Below are positions 8,695 to 16,537 of a stretch of 32,646 nt of DNA, one piece after another. Positions within the stretch are counted from its first letter, which is position 1. Every line of letters begins with the position of its first letter. Origin of the DNA: Treponema sp. GTDB lineage: Bacteria; Spirochaetota; Spirochaetia; Treponematales; Breznakiellaceae. The stretch lies in NCBI GenBank assembly GCA_012517385.1, contig JAAYUZ010000033.1, positions 1 through 32,646 of the forward strand, written 5' to 3'. The position numbers and the translations under genes were made by a program. The notes below the pieces were generated by a model. It worked only from the letters and a program-made list of their open reading frames with translations, made no database searches and was not told where the DNA came from.

Positions 8695-10206
8695 ATGCTG
8701 GCATCGATCGACGTCCAAAAGTTCAATACTCTGATAGAGATTAATACTCTAATCAATTCGAACTATTCGGATGTTCGATCCTTGCTGACCCAGATCCTTG
8801 AGTCTGCTACTCGGCTTTGCGAGGGGGAGGCTTCCAGTCTCCTCCTGGTTAATAAACAGGAACAAAAATTATATTTCGAAATAGCCCTTGGATCTAAAGG
8901 GGCTGCTGTAAAGAAGTATTCCCTTAACATGGGTGAAGGGATTGCTGGATGGGTGGCACAGCATAATACATCGATTATCGTGAATGATGTAGAGAATGAC
9001 AGTCGGCATCTGGCGGAAATTTCAAAAAACATAGGCTATCCTTCCCGGACCATGCTGGCAGTCCCCATGCGCATGAAAGATGAATGTGTCGGGGTAATCG
9101 AACTTATCAATAAAAAGAATGGCAAATATTTTACTCAGGATGATTTGGAGTGGCTTGAAATATTTGCCAATCAGGCCGCTTTAGCCATACAAAATGCCCG
9201 TAGTTTTGAAAAAGCCCAGGAGGAAATACATTTTTTACAGGACCAGATACAAACCGATAAGGGATATCATACCCTTATCGCATCCAGTCCGGTAATCCTT
9301 GAAAAACTTGAAATTATTGACCGGGTTGCGAAAACTGATTCATCGGTTCTTATCTTAGGCGAGAGCGGGGTAGGGAAGGAACTCTTTGCCGAGCAAATTC
9401 ATCTGAAGAGCACTCGAAATCAGGGGCCCTTTGTTCGGGTCAATTGCGCTGCTCTGCCTGAAGGACTTCTGGAAAGCGAACTCTTTGGCCATGTAAAAGG
9501 AGCCTTTACTGATGCGGTTCAAAACCGACGGGGCCGCTTTGAAATGGCCGATGGGGGAACCATTTTCCTGGATGAAATAGGAGATTTGCCTCTTAAATTA
9601 CAGGCAAAATTGCTTCGGGTTATTCAACAAAAATCTTTTGAAAAGGTTGGTTCAGATACCACAATCAAGGTTGATGTACGTATTCTTGCAGCAACCAATC
9701 GGGATATTGAAGCTCTTGTGGAAAAGGGTGAATTCAGAAGTGACCTCTATTATCGTTTAAATGTTTTACCCATCTATATTCCACCGCTCAGACAAAGACC
9801 AGAGGACATCCCAGAACTGGCGAACTTCTTCCTTAAAAAATTCAGCAGGGAAACAAAAAAACAATTCGACGGCTTTTCCGATGAGGCCATGGAGATTATG
9901 CTCTCATATAGCTGGCCTGGTAATGTACGTGAACTGGAGAATTGTATTGAGCGGGCCTGTGTCATCAGCAAGGATCGCTGGATTAAGGCGGAGGACCTCC
10001 TGTTGCGTAATATGCAACATAATTCAGCCATGTCTGAACAGCGGAATTTAAAAAATGCTCTCACGGTTTTTAAAAAACACTATATAAAAAAAGTCCTGGA
10101 AGAAAATAACTGGAACCAGACCGAGGCTGCAAAAGCCCTGGATATTCAAAGGACATATTTGTCCAGACTTCTCAAAGAACTTGATATTGTAAATCCTAAG
10201 GAGTAG
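8695..10206 (+). CDS. GAF-domain sigma-54-dependent transcriptional activator
   Basis: 503 residues in three parts. A GAF sensor domain covers about residues 10-170 (GEGIAGWVAQ, FANQAALAIQNAR). A AAA+ sigma-54 activation domain follows, with Walker A GESGVGKE at 222-229, Walker B GGTIFLDEIGDL, and the FRSDLYYRLNVLPI and SWPGNVRELENCIERA motifs. A Fis-type helix-turn-helix ends the protein (WNQTEAAKALDIQRTYLSRL). There is no receiver domain, so control is probably by ligand or partner binding to GAF. The sigma-54 contact loop reads GAFTDA rather than GAFTGA. AAAGGA lies almost directly against the ATG, a poor spacing, so the start is not certain. It follows rpsA by 18 bases; its targets are unknown and I saw no obvious -24/-12 site here. 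Confidence 0.9.
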   Translation: MLASIDVQKFNTLIEINTLINSNYSDVRSLLTQILESATRLCEGEASSLLLVNKQEQKLYFEIALGSKGAAVKKYSLNMGEGIAGWVAQHNTSIIVNDVENDSRHLAEISKNIGYPSRTMLAVPMRMKDECVGVIELINKKNGKYFTQDDLEWLEIFANQAALAIQNARSFEKAQEEIHFLQDQIQTDKGYHTLIASSPVILEKLEIIDRVAKTDSSVLILGESGVGKELFAEQIHLKSTRNQGPFVRVNCAALPEGLLESELFGHVKGAFTDAVQNRRGRFEMADGGTIFLDEIGDLPLKLQAKLLRVIQQKSFEKVGSDTTIKVDVRILAATNRDIEALVEKGEFRSDLYYRLNVLPIYIPPLRQRPEDIPELANFFLKKFSRETKKQFDGFSDEAMEIMLSYSWPGNVRELENCIERACVISKDRWIKAEDLLLRNMQHNSAMSEQRNLKNALTVFKKHYIKKVLEENNWNQTEAAKALDIQRTYLSRLLKELDIVNPKE

Positions 10207-10212
10207 GACATC

Positions 10213-10902
10213 ATGGAAAAGGCATCTGAAAAACAGGAAGTAATTGGCTTTTCTGCCAAGGTAGTTAATTTTATTCAAAGAAACCGGGTGTGGCTCTTCG
10301 GTATTCTTGGTGGCATTGTTGTTGCGATTGTTGTGCTTGTGGTTGCAATAACCATTATTGATGCAACAAAAGTACAGGCTATTGAACAGGTTGAATCCTT
10401 TTCGGAACGGTATGACAAAATTCGTTTTGAATCCGATGATGCAAAAAAGGATAAGGAATTAACCGCTTTGATTGATGAACTTACATCCTTTGCATCTTCC
10501 CATTCTGCCTATGCAGGTGCCCGAGCCTTGAATATTTTAGCGGGTATTTATGCAGATAAAAAAGATTGGTCTGAAGCAGAAAAAGCCTGGGCTTCAATCG
10601 CGGAAAAACTGCCTAAAAGCTATCTCGCACCGGTTGCTCTCTACAATGCAGCCACTGCTGCAGAGGAACGGGGTGATTTTGTAAAGGCTATTGAATTGTA
10701 CTCTAAAACAGTTGACATCTATGGCGATGAATTTCCCCTGGCTCCCCGGGCTTATTTTGCACTGGGTCGTTTGCAGGAAACCCAGAAAAACAGTACCGCA
10801 GCAATTGCAGCCTATCAGAAATTGGTAGAAAAATGGCCCACTGACAGTTGGACAAAGCTTGCTCAGAGCCGTATACTTTTTATAACCGCGAATCAAAAGT
10901 GA
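10213..10902 (+). CDS. TPR-repeat inner-membrane protein
   Basis: 229 residues. A short cytoplasmic N-terminus is followed by one strong membrane helix at about residues 28-50 (LFGILGGIVVAIVVLVVAIT), then an extracytoplasmic helical region with TPR-like repeats (YLAPVALYNAATAAEERGDF, LAPRAYFALGRLQETQKNST). The layout resembles YfgM-like periplasmic TPR proteins, but I cannot assign a partner. The ATG has AAGGAG nine bases upstream (10198-10203). It sits seven bases before the adenylate cyclase gene, so the two are probably translated from one mRNA, and a role as envelope scaffold for the cyclase is only a guess. Confidence 0.85.
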   Translation: MEKASEKQEVIGFSAKVVNFIQRNRVWLFGILGGIVVAIVVLVVAITIIDATKVQAIEQVESFSERYDKIRFESDDAKKDKELTALIDELTSFASSHSAYAGARALNILAGIYADKKDWSEAEKAWASIAEKLPKSYLAPVALYNAATAAEERGDFVKAIELYSKTVDIYGDEFPLAPRAYFALGRLQETQKNSTAAIAAYQKLVEKWPTDSWTKLAQSRILFITANQK

Positions 10903-10909
10903 GGTAGCC

Positions 10910-13336
10910 ATGGCGAGAAAACGAGCAAAAATATTTGAAACCAAATACTTTGGGTTCATCATCGGTTTGTTTGTATTTCTCGCCATCCTCCTTCTAGATA
11001 CAAGCACCGCGATTTTTTCCAATTTAAATACTAAAGCTACAGATTTACAGTTCTTTCTTAAGGGCCTGGTAACCGCAACCAGCGTACAGGAAGGGGTGAC
11101 GGTTACCGAAAAAAATCCGAAGATTTCAGATGATATTATTATTGTAGGTATAGATTCGCGAAGCCTTTCTAAATTCGGCAAATGGCCCTTTCCTCGTTCT
11201 ACCCATGCTAATCTGATTGATGCCTTTGCACGGATAAAAGATCAGAATTCAAGAGAATCTTCCATATTTCTGGATGTCTTTTTTATAGAAAATGATAGAA
11301 AAGCATCTGAAGATGCACGGCTTATTACTAGTATAGAGCAGGCAAAAACAGTCTATCTTGAAACGCTCCTCGATGTAGGTATCTCAGATTATACAAATCA
11401 TGAAACAATGCTTAAAAGACAGGCTGTGTTATTTGACCGATTTGCGGGTTTTAAAAATGTAAGCGGCCCATGGCAGGAGATGCGCGACTTTAGAAGCGTT
11501 CAGGCACCGCTTATCCCCTATGCAATGGCTGTTTCTGGATATGGGCATGCAAATTATGTCCAGGATGTGGATCAAATATACCGGCGTCAGGCACTTATTG
11601 CTAAACTAAGCACAGAAGTAGAACAGATACCATTACAGGAGTTGCAGCCTGGATATTCGATTGATGAGGCACAATACGAACGATTGGTCTGGTATGATAC
11701 GAAGAGTGAAGTACATAATATTACAACACCTGTAACTAAAGAAATACTGCAACAGCTTGAAAAGGAACTTCAAAGATCAGCTCCGCCGGTAATAATTGAT
11801 AAGGATGGGGATGGAAATCCGGATGAAGAGTATTACATTGTAAGAAAAATAAAAGATTATTTTGTTCCATCTATTACCTTAAGTCTTGCATGTAATTATT
11901 TCGGGGTTGATCTGTCAGATCTCTCTGTTGAAATCGGCAAACAGATCATCATCCCAAATCCTACTGTAAAAGATGCTAAAACAGGTAATAGGATACCCTA
12001 CAGCATTCCAATTGGTCGAGATGAATATGATAAAGAGGGGAATCTTATCAAGGCTGCACCCCGAAGGGTTCTCTCTGAAATAAAGATACCTATAAATGAA
12101 AATGGCGAGATGGTTATCAATTACATGGGATATCGGTCATCCGCCGCTCTTGATGGCTATAGGACCTTCCCGGTCCGATCCTATGCCAGTTATGCTGAAC
12201 GGGCTCCTGGTCCTAACCCTGAAACCTGGCCTAAAACAAAGGCGGTAGACAATAAAATTCTTATGGTCGGTCCCTTTGCCGATGGAATTGCCCAGGATGA
12301 AAAACCGACCCCTTATGGACTCATGTACGGTATAGAAATACATGCAAATGCTTTAAATACCATATTGATGAACAACTTCCTTATCCCGGCTCCCAAATGG
12401 ATTGAATATGCACTACTATTGTTTCTCGTCATGCTTATTTGTTTCTATACATCCCGTTATTCAACCTTATGGGGTTTTGTATCTATTTTTATTGGAAACA
12501 TTATTCTCTTTCTTACCATATCAGTTGTTTTTGAAAGAAATAATCTGGTTATAGATTTCCCAAAACCTGCCATTGCAATGATAATATCCTTTATTGCGGT
12601 TGTTTCATATCGTGCAATGACAGAAGAACGGGATAAAAAGATGATAAAAACCACCTTTGGAAAGTACGTGAGCCCGAAAGTGGTAGAACAAATTTTGGAA
12701 AATCCTCCAGAACTTGGCGGGGTAGATAAGGAACTGACAGTCCTTTTCTCTGATATCCGAGGCTTTACGACCTTATCTGAAAATATGACGCCCCAAGAAT
12801 TGGTAAATCATCTTAACGTATATTTAACCGCCATGACAGATCTAATTCTTGAGTATGGCGGTACCTTGGATAAATATGTGGGTGATGAAATTATGTGTTT
12901 CTGGGGAGCTCCCATACCGCAGGAAGATCATGCTATTCTAGCCTGTAAATGTGCCCTTAAACAAATGGAAAAATTACGTGAGCTTAATGAGCAGTGGCCT
13001 GAAAACAGGCGTATCAATATCGGAATTGGTTTAAATTCCGGGATTATGACCGTTGGCAATATGGGATCCCCCGGAAGGATGAACTACACACTCATGGGCG
13101 ATAATGTGAACCTCGGTGCCCGGCTCGAAGGCACGAATAAACAATATGGAACCGGAATTATCATAAGCGAATTCACCTATGGATTAGTAAAGGATCATTT
13201 TATAGTTCGCGAACTAGATAATATCCGGGTTAAGGGGAAAAATAAACCGGTTCTCATTTATGAACTGGTTGATGCAATTGATTCTTTAGATCCGCCGATA
13301 TTAGATACGGGTAAAAAGAAACGGAGTAGGGGATAA
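10910..13336 (+). CDS. CHASE2-domain class III adenylate cyclase
   Basis: 808 residues. A membrane helix at about 14-32 leads into an extracytoplasmic CHASE2 domain (DDIIIVGIDSRSLSKFGKWP), then three helices at about 498-568 and a cytoplasmic cyclase domain (about 605-790). The catalytic set is complete: metal-binding Asp615 (FSDIRGFT) and Asp659 (VGDE), adenine-contacting Lys655, and Asn734 and Arg738 (VNLGAR). The second purine-selecting position is Thr727 (YTLMG), as in class IIIb cyclases, so cAMP is the expected product. The sensor domain is long and carries a DxDxDGxxD loop at 297-305 that resembles a calcium-binding loop. GAGG lies five bases before the ATG. The gene follows the TPR protein by seven bases. 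Confidence 0.93.
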   Translation: MARKRAKIFETKYFGFIIGLFVFLAILLLDTSTAIFSNLNTKATDLQFFLKGLVTATSVQEGVTVTEKNPKISDDIIIVGIDSRSLSKFGKWPFPRSTHANLIDAFARIKDQNSRESSIFLDVFFIENDRKASEDARLITSIEQAKTVYLETLLDVGISDYTNHETMLKRQAVLFDRFAGFKNVSGPWQEMRDFRSVQAPLIPYAMAVSGYGHANYVQDVDQIYRRQALIAKLSTEVEQIPLQELQPGYSIDEAQYERLVWYDTKSEVHNITTPVTKEILQQLEKELQRSAPPVIIDKDGDGNPDEEYYIVRKIKDYFVPSITLSLACNYFGVDLSDLSVEIGKQIIIPNPTVKDAKTGNRIPYSIPIGRDEYDKEGNLIKAAPRRVLSEIKIPINENGEMVINYMGYRSSAALDGYRTFPVRSYASYAERAPGPNPETWPKTKAVDNKILMVGPFADGIAQDEKPTPYGLMYGIEIHANALNTILMNNFLIPAPKWIEYALLLFLVMLICFYTSRYSTLWGFVSIFIGNIILFLTISVVFERNNLVIDFPKPAIAMIISFIAVVSYRAMTEERDKKMIKTTFGKYVSPKVVEQILENPPELGGVDKELTVLFSDIRGFTTLSENMTPQELVNHLNVYLTAMTDLILEYGGTLDKYVGDEIMCFWGAPIPQEDHAILACKCALKQMEKLRELNEQWPENRRINIGIGLNSGIMTVGNMGSPGRMNYTLMGDNVNLGARLEGTNKQYGTGIIISEFTYGLVKDHFIVRELDNIRVKGKNKPVLIYELVDAIDSLDPPILDTGKKKRSRG

Positions 13337-13346
13337 TATATACTCC

Positions 13347-14021
13347 ATGATACCTAACAATATGAAGTATATCTCCATATTCTTGTTATGTTTTTCGTTT
13401 ATTTTTCTTAACTCTTGCGGCATTGAAAATTATATTTATTTAACGCCAGTTACTGCAATAACAAAAACGGCTGATACAATTTCTGTCACATTACCATTAC
13501 TATCAGATCAACCTGTTGATTATTTTTCAGGTTATACGATTTATTATAGAATATATACAAGTCAAAACAATCTAACTTCGATTATCGAAAGTTCAAACTA
13601 TGGTGATATAAATAGTGCGATGAGTACAGATTATTCAAAACTGTCACCATATATATCGACTGATAGCTTTAATTCAATTAATATGTATTATTTTTTTAAC
13701 TCCATTGGTTTTTCGCAATTACAACTTGATAATTCAGATATGATTAATTTACTAAAAACAATAAATAACTTTGAATTACAAAAAAATGAAAATGGTCTTA
13801 TTTTAAAAAATTCTTCAAATAATTATTCATTAATCAGAATTAACAAAGAGGCATTCGTATATAAAAGTGATCTTTCTGGAGATGATGTGGTAGTAATAGA
13901 AAATCACATTTCTGCATACGCTATGTTTATTATTTTTGCCTATGGAGTAGATGAATATGGATCTCCTATATTCAGCAGGCCAACTTTACTTGGGGTATTA
14001 CAGTTGCCAGCCAGTAAATAG
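13347..14021 (+). CDS. Orphan lipoprotein, AT-rich
   Basis: 224 residues with a lipoprotein signal: MKYISIFLLCFSFIFLNSC, where LNSC is a fair lipobox and Cys24 the lipidation site. Two starts are possible: ATG at 13347, or ATG at 13362, which puts the lysine right at the N-terminus. Neither has a well-spaced ribosome site; the nearest purine run (AGTAGGGGA, 13325-13333) is at the end of the cyclase gene. The mature part is rich in Asn, Ser, Tyr and Ile, and I recognise no family. Base use is far more AT-rich than in the preceding genes, and it lies at the convergent point of two transcription units. This fits a fast-evolving or recently gained surface or periplasmic protein, but a lineage-specific partner of the cyclase cannot be excluded. 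Confidence 0.75.
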   Translation: MIPNNMKYISIFLLCFSFIFLNSCGIENYIYLTPVTAITKTADTISVTLPLLSDQPVDYFSGYTIYYRIYTSQNNLTSIIESSNYGDINSAMSTDYSKLSPYISTDSFNSINMYYFFNSIGFSQLQLDNSDMINLLKTINNFELQKNENGLILKNSSNNYSLIRINKEAFVYKSDLSGDDVVVIENHISAYAMFIIFAYGVDEYGSPIFSRPTLLGVLQLPASK

Positions 14022-14122
14022 TTTAATATAAAGTCAATAAGTTTAATAAAACACATTACTATACATAATGTATATTCTGTCTACTATAAATTATAATATT
14101 TGTATTTTGAAAAAACCTCATG
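14022..14122. other. AT-rich convergent intergenic region
   Basis: This 101-base gap separates the lipoprotein gene from the oppositely oriented radical SAM gene. It is very AT-rich. A 15-base perfect palindrome TATACAT-A-ATGTATA lies at 14060-14074. No GC-rich hairpin followed by a T run is visible for either gene; A6 and T6 runs at 14110-14115 and 14128-14133 could pair weakly across the radical SAM stop. Confidence 0.6.
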
Positions 14123-16537
14123 TTACATTTTTTCTGAATATAATTCTCTATATCTAGTAAAATAATCCGTATAGGCTCCAATCCCGTTATCGGCTAATAC
14201 GGTAAGCCTGGTTAAATCAAGCAGTGATTTGTCAGTATTTTTCAAATATGTTTCTCTGAATAATTTATCTTCATTTGCTTTAATATCAAAAACGCCTTCA
14301 TCTGTTTTATATCTATATCCCCATAGCAAGGATGGGCTTGAATATTTCTTTGATCCCTCAGGAATTGCGATCAGCAAGGCTTGCTTTATCTGTATATCCA
14401 TAGGTAACACTTTATTTAATTTATGTATAAATATGTTACTATCTATATGATTGGTAAGCTCTACGGTAGCGATTTCTTCAAGAGCTGTTACACCTATAGA
14501 TAAGGGTGCTGCTATATCAAGTCGCGGTAATGGGTTAAACCCTTCAGTAAATTGTATCGGCAGATCAGCACGGATAAAAGCTTTAGAGAATAGTTCTACA
14601 AGGCTTAAATGAGGAATAAATATCGCTGTGTGTTCTTTTGTATAAGAAAACACGATTTTATATGTTATTTTTTTTCTTACTATCATAGATGGACTTTCAT
14701 TAATAACGCCAGAAACGTTCTCAATCAAATGATAGTCTTTGTGAGCATGTATACTATTTTTAACAACATTTTCTTTGCTTCCGCAAATTCCACAGTTGTG
14801 GTTGCATTCTTCTAGACATGATGATGTCAGTTCTGAAGTCAAAGATTTTATATATTCATTTTTTAAAAAGTTTCTGGAAGTCTTACTTATAATAGAATCC
14901 CAAGGCAAATCGACATCTAGAGATCTTTCAGAAAGAAGTTCAGAAATGACTGTGTTATGTTGCTCAATTACTTGTTTCCAGATATCTCTTTTAAAATATT
15001 CATCCCACGCATCAAGTCTGCAGCCTAAAGAAAAGGCCTGTTCTATGATATCCCCTACCCGTTCATCACCACGAGATAAGATTCCTTCAATGGTTGATAT
15101 AAACGGATCATGGGTACTAACTTTAAAACCCAAGGGCCTTAAAGTATCACGAATAAATTTTAATTTATTATGTGCTACCTGTTCATCAATCTGTGCTACC
15201 CATTGATAGGGTGTGTGTGGCTTGGGAACAAAGGTTCCAATATTTACATGTATCTGAATATTAGTATTCCTATAAATATCAACGAGGAAATTAACAATTT
15301 CTTCCTCTTCATTATTATGTTCATATCCTTCTTTAAAGTTTCCAACAGGAAGCCCTATCATAAAATAAAACTTGGCGCTTTTCCATCCATGTTTTTTAGC
15401 TTCTTTTAATATAGAAATTACATTTTCTTTAGATACTTCTTTATTCAATGATAATTGCCATGCGTCAGCCGGAGTTTCTATAGCAAAGGTTAGACCGCTT
15501 TTTCTTGTTTCAGAAATACTTTCTATTAAAGGTAGAGAAAAAGAAGATACTTTTAATGAGGGTAATTGGAACGATATATGTCGATTTTTATATTTATCAT
15601 TTAAAAGTTTAATCAGTTCCTCTATACCAATAAAGTCTCCAGAGGATAGGGATGATAGGGTTATTTCTCTGTATCCGGCGGATTGAACGAATGTATCGAC
15701 TTCTTTTTCAATAGTTTCTATAGATTTCATCCGTGCTGGTCTATACCAGATACCAGCATGACAAAAGCGACATCCATTAGGGCAGCCCCTCATTATTTCT
15801 ACTGAACCATGATCTTGAATTACTTTTATAGATGGTACTGGCAAGGCTGGTATAACTTGATTTGGAGCAGCAAAATTGGTATCTATGTGCCGTTTTGCTT
15901 TTTTCCCAGGAACCCAGATTGCATCTTCTGCAGTAATTAATCTAAGCAAGTCATCACGGATTGCACCGGCTGTTTTTGCATCCCGAACCTTTTTTATAAG
16001 TTCAAAAAAGGCATCTTCAGCCTCACCAACCCAAACTGCATCGGCAAAATTCTGGAAAGGTAACGGATTTGATGCAGCAGGTCCTCCAATGATTATAATC
16101 GGATGCTCCTTAGTTCGATCTGTATTCTTAATTGGAATCCACCCACTTTTAAGAATTGAGAGCATCCCTGTTATACCTAATTCATAACCTAATGATACCC
16201 CGAGAATATCAAGCTGGAATAATGGTTTTCCCACATCAAGTGTATAAAGAGGCAAGTTTTTCTCTATTAATAGTTTTTCAAAATCTGGTGCAGGGGCAAA
16301 AACTCTATCACAGGATACATCTTCAATTTGATTCAAATTATTATACAGTATCTTTATTGCCTGGTTAGACATTCCAATCTCATAAAGATCGGGAAATGCG
16401 ATAGCCATTTTTAAAAGTTTATTTTCATGGCTGTATATTCCATATTCGCCACCGACATATCGACCAGGCTTTTCAACGTTTAATAGGTCTTTACCAATAT
16501 CTTTAATTGGATCTATATAAGTTTTTGCTGTAATCAA
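14123..16537 (-). CDS. B12-binding-type radical SAM protein fused to DUF2344 domain
   Basis: 804 residues. The N-terminal region (about 40-180, GGPAASNPLPFQNFADAVWVGEAE) resembles the cobalamin-binding-like part of TIGR03960 proteins. The radical SAM core has CPNGCRFC with Cys252, Cys256 and Cys259. A second cysteine group follows at 574-585 (CLEECNHNCGIC), probably another metal site. The C-terminus from about 624 matches the radical-SAM-linked DUF2344 (TIGR03936) family (FTEGFNPLPRLDIAAPLSIG). In many bacteria I recall these two parts as adjacent genes. The start is TTG at 16537, because a TGA lies in frame two codons upstream. That TTG overlaps the rodA stop (TTGA), so translation is coupled to rodA. 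The substrate is unknown; context suggests envelope or RNA work. Confidence 0.9.
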   Translation of the reverse strand: MITAKTYIDPIKDIGKDLLNVEKPGRYVGGEYGIYSHENKLLKMAIAFPDLYEIGMSNQAIKILYNNLNQIEDVSCDRVFAPAPDFEKLLIEKNLPLYTLDVGKPLFQLDILGVSLGYELGITGMLSILKSGWIPIKNTDRTKEHPIIIIGGPAASNPLPFQNFADAVWVGEAEDAFFELIKKVRDAKTAGAIRDDLLRLITAEDAIWVPGKKAKRHIDTNFAAPNQVIPALPVPSIKVIQDHGSVEIMRGCPNGCRFCHAGIWYRPARMKSIETIEKEVDTFVQSAGYREITLSSLSSGDFIGIEELIKLLNDKYKNRHISFQLPSLKVSSFSLPLIESISETRKSGLTFAIETPADAWQLSLNKEVSKENVISILKEAKKHGWKSAKFYFMIGLPVGNFKEGYEHNNEEEEIVNFLVDIYRNTNIQIHVNIGTFVPKPHTPYQWVAQIDEQVAHNKLKFIRDTLRPLGFKVSTHDPFISTIEGILSRGDERVGDIIEQAFSLGCRLDAWDEYFKRDIWKQVIEQHNTVISELLSERSLDVDLPWDSIISKTSRNFLKNEYIKSLTSELTSSCLEECNHNCGICGSKENVVKNSIHAHKDYHLIENVSGVINESPSMIVRKKITYKIVFSYTKEHTAIFIPHLSLVELFSKAFIRADLPIQFTEGFNPLPRLDIAAPLSIGVTALEEIATVELTNHIDSNIFIHKLNKVLPMDIQIKQALLIAIPEGSKKYSSPSLLWGYRYKTDEGVFDIKANEDKLFRETYLKNTDKSLLDLTRLTVLADNGIGAYTDYFTRYRELYSEKM

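Noticed and set aside
14775-15206. 143-codon plus-strand frame inside the radical SAM gene
   Set aside because: It is antisense to a conserved coding region and has no domain or start signal.
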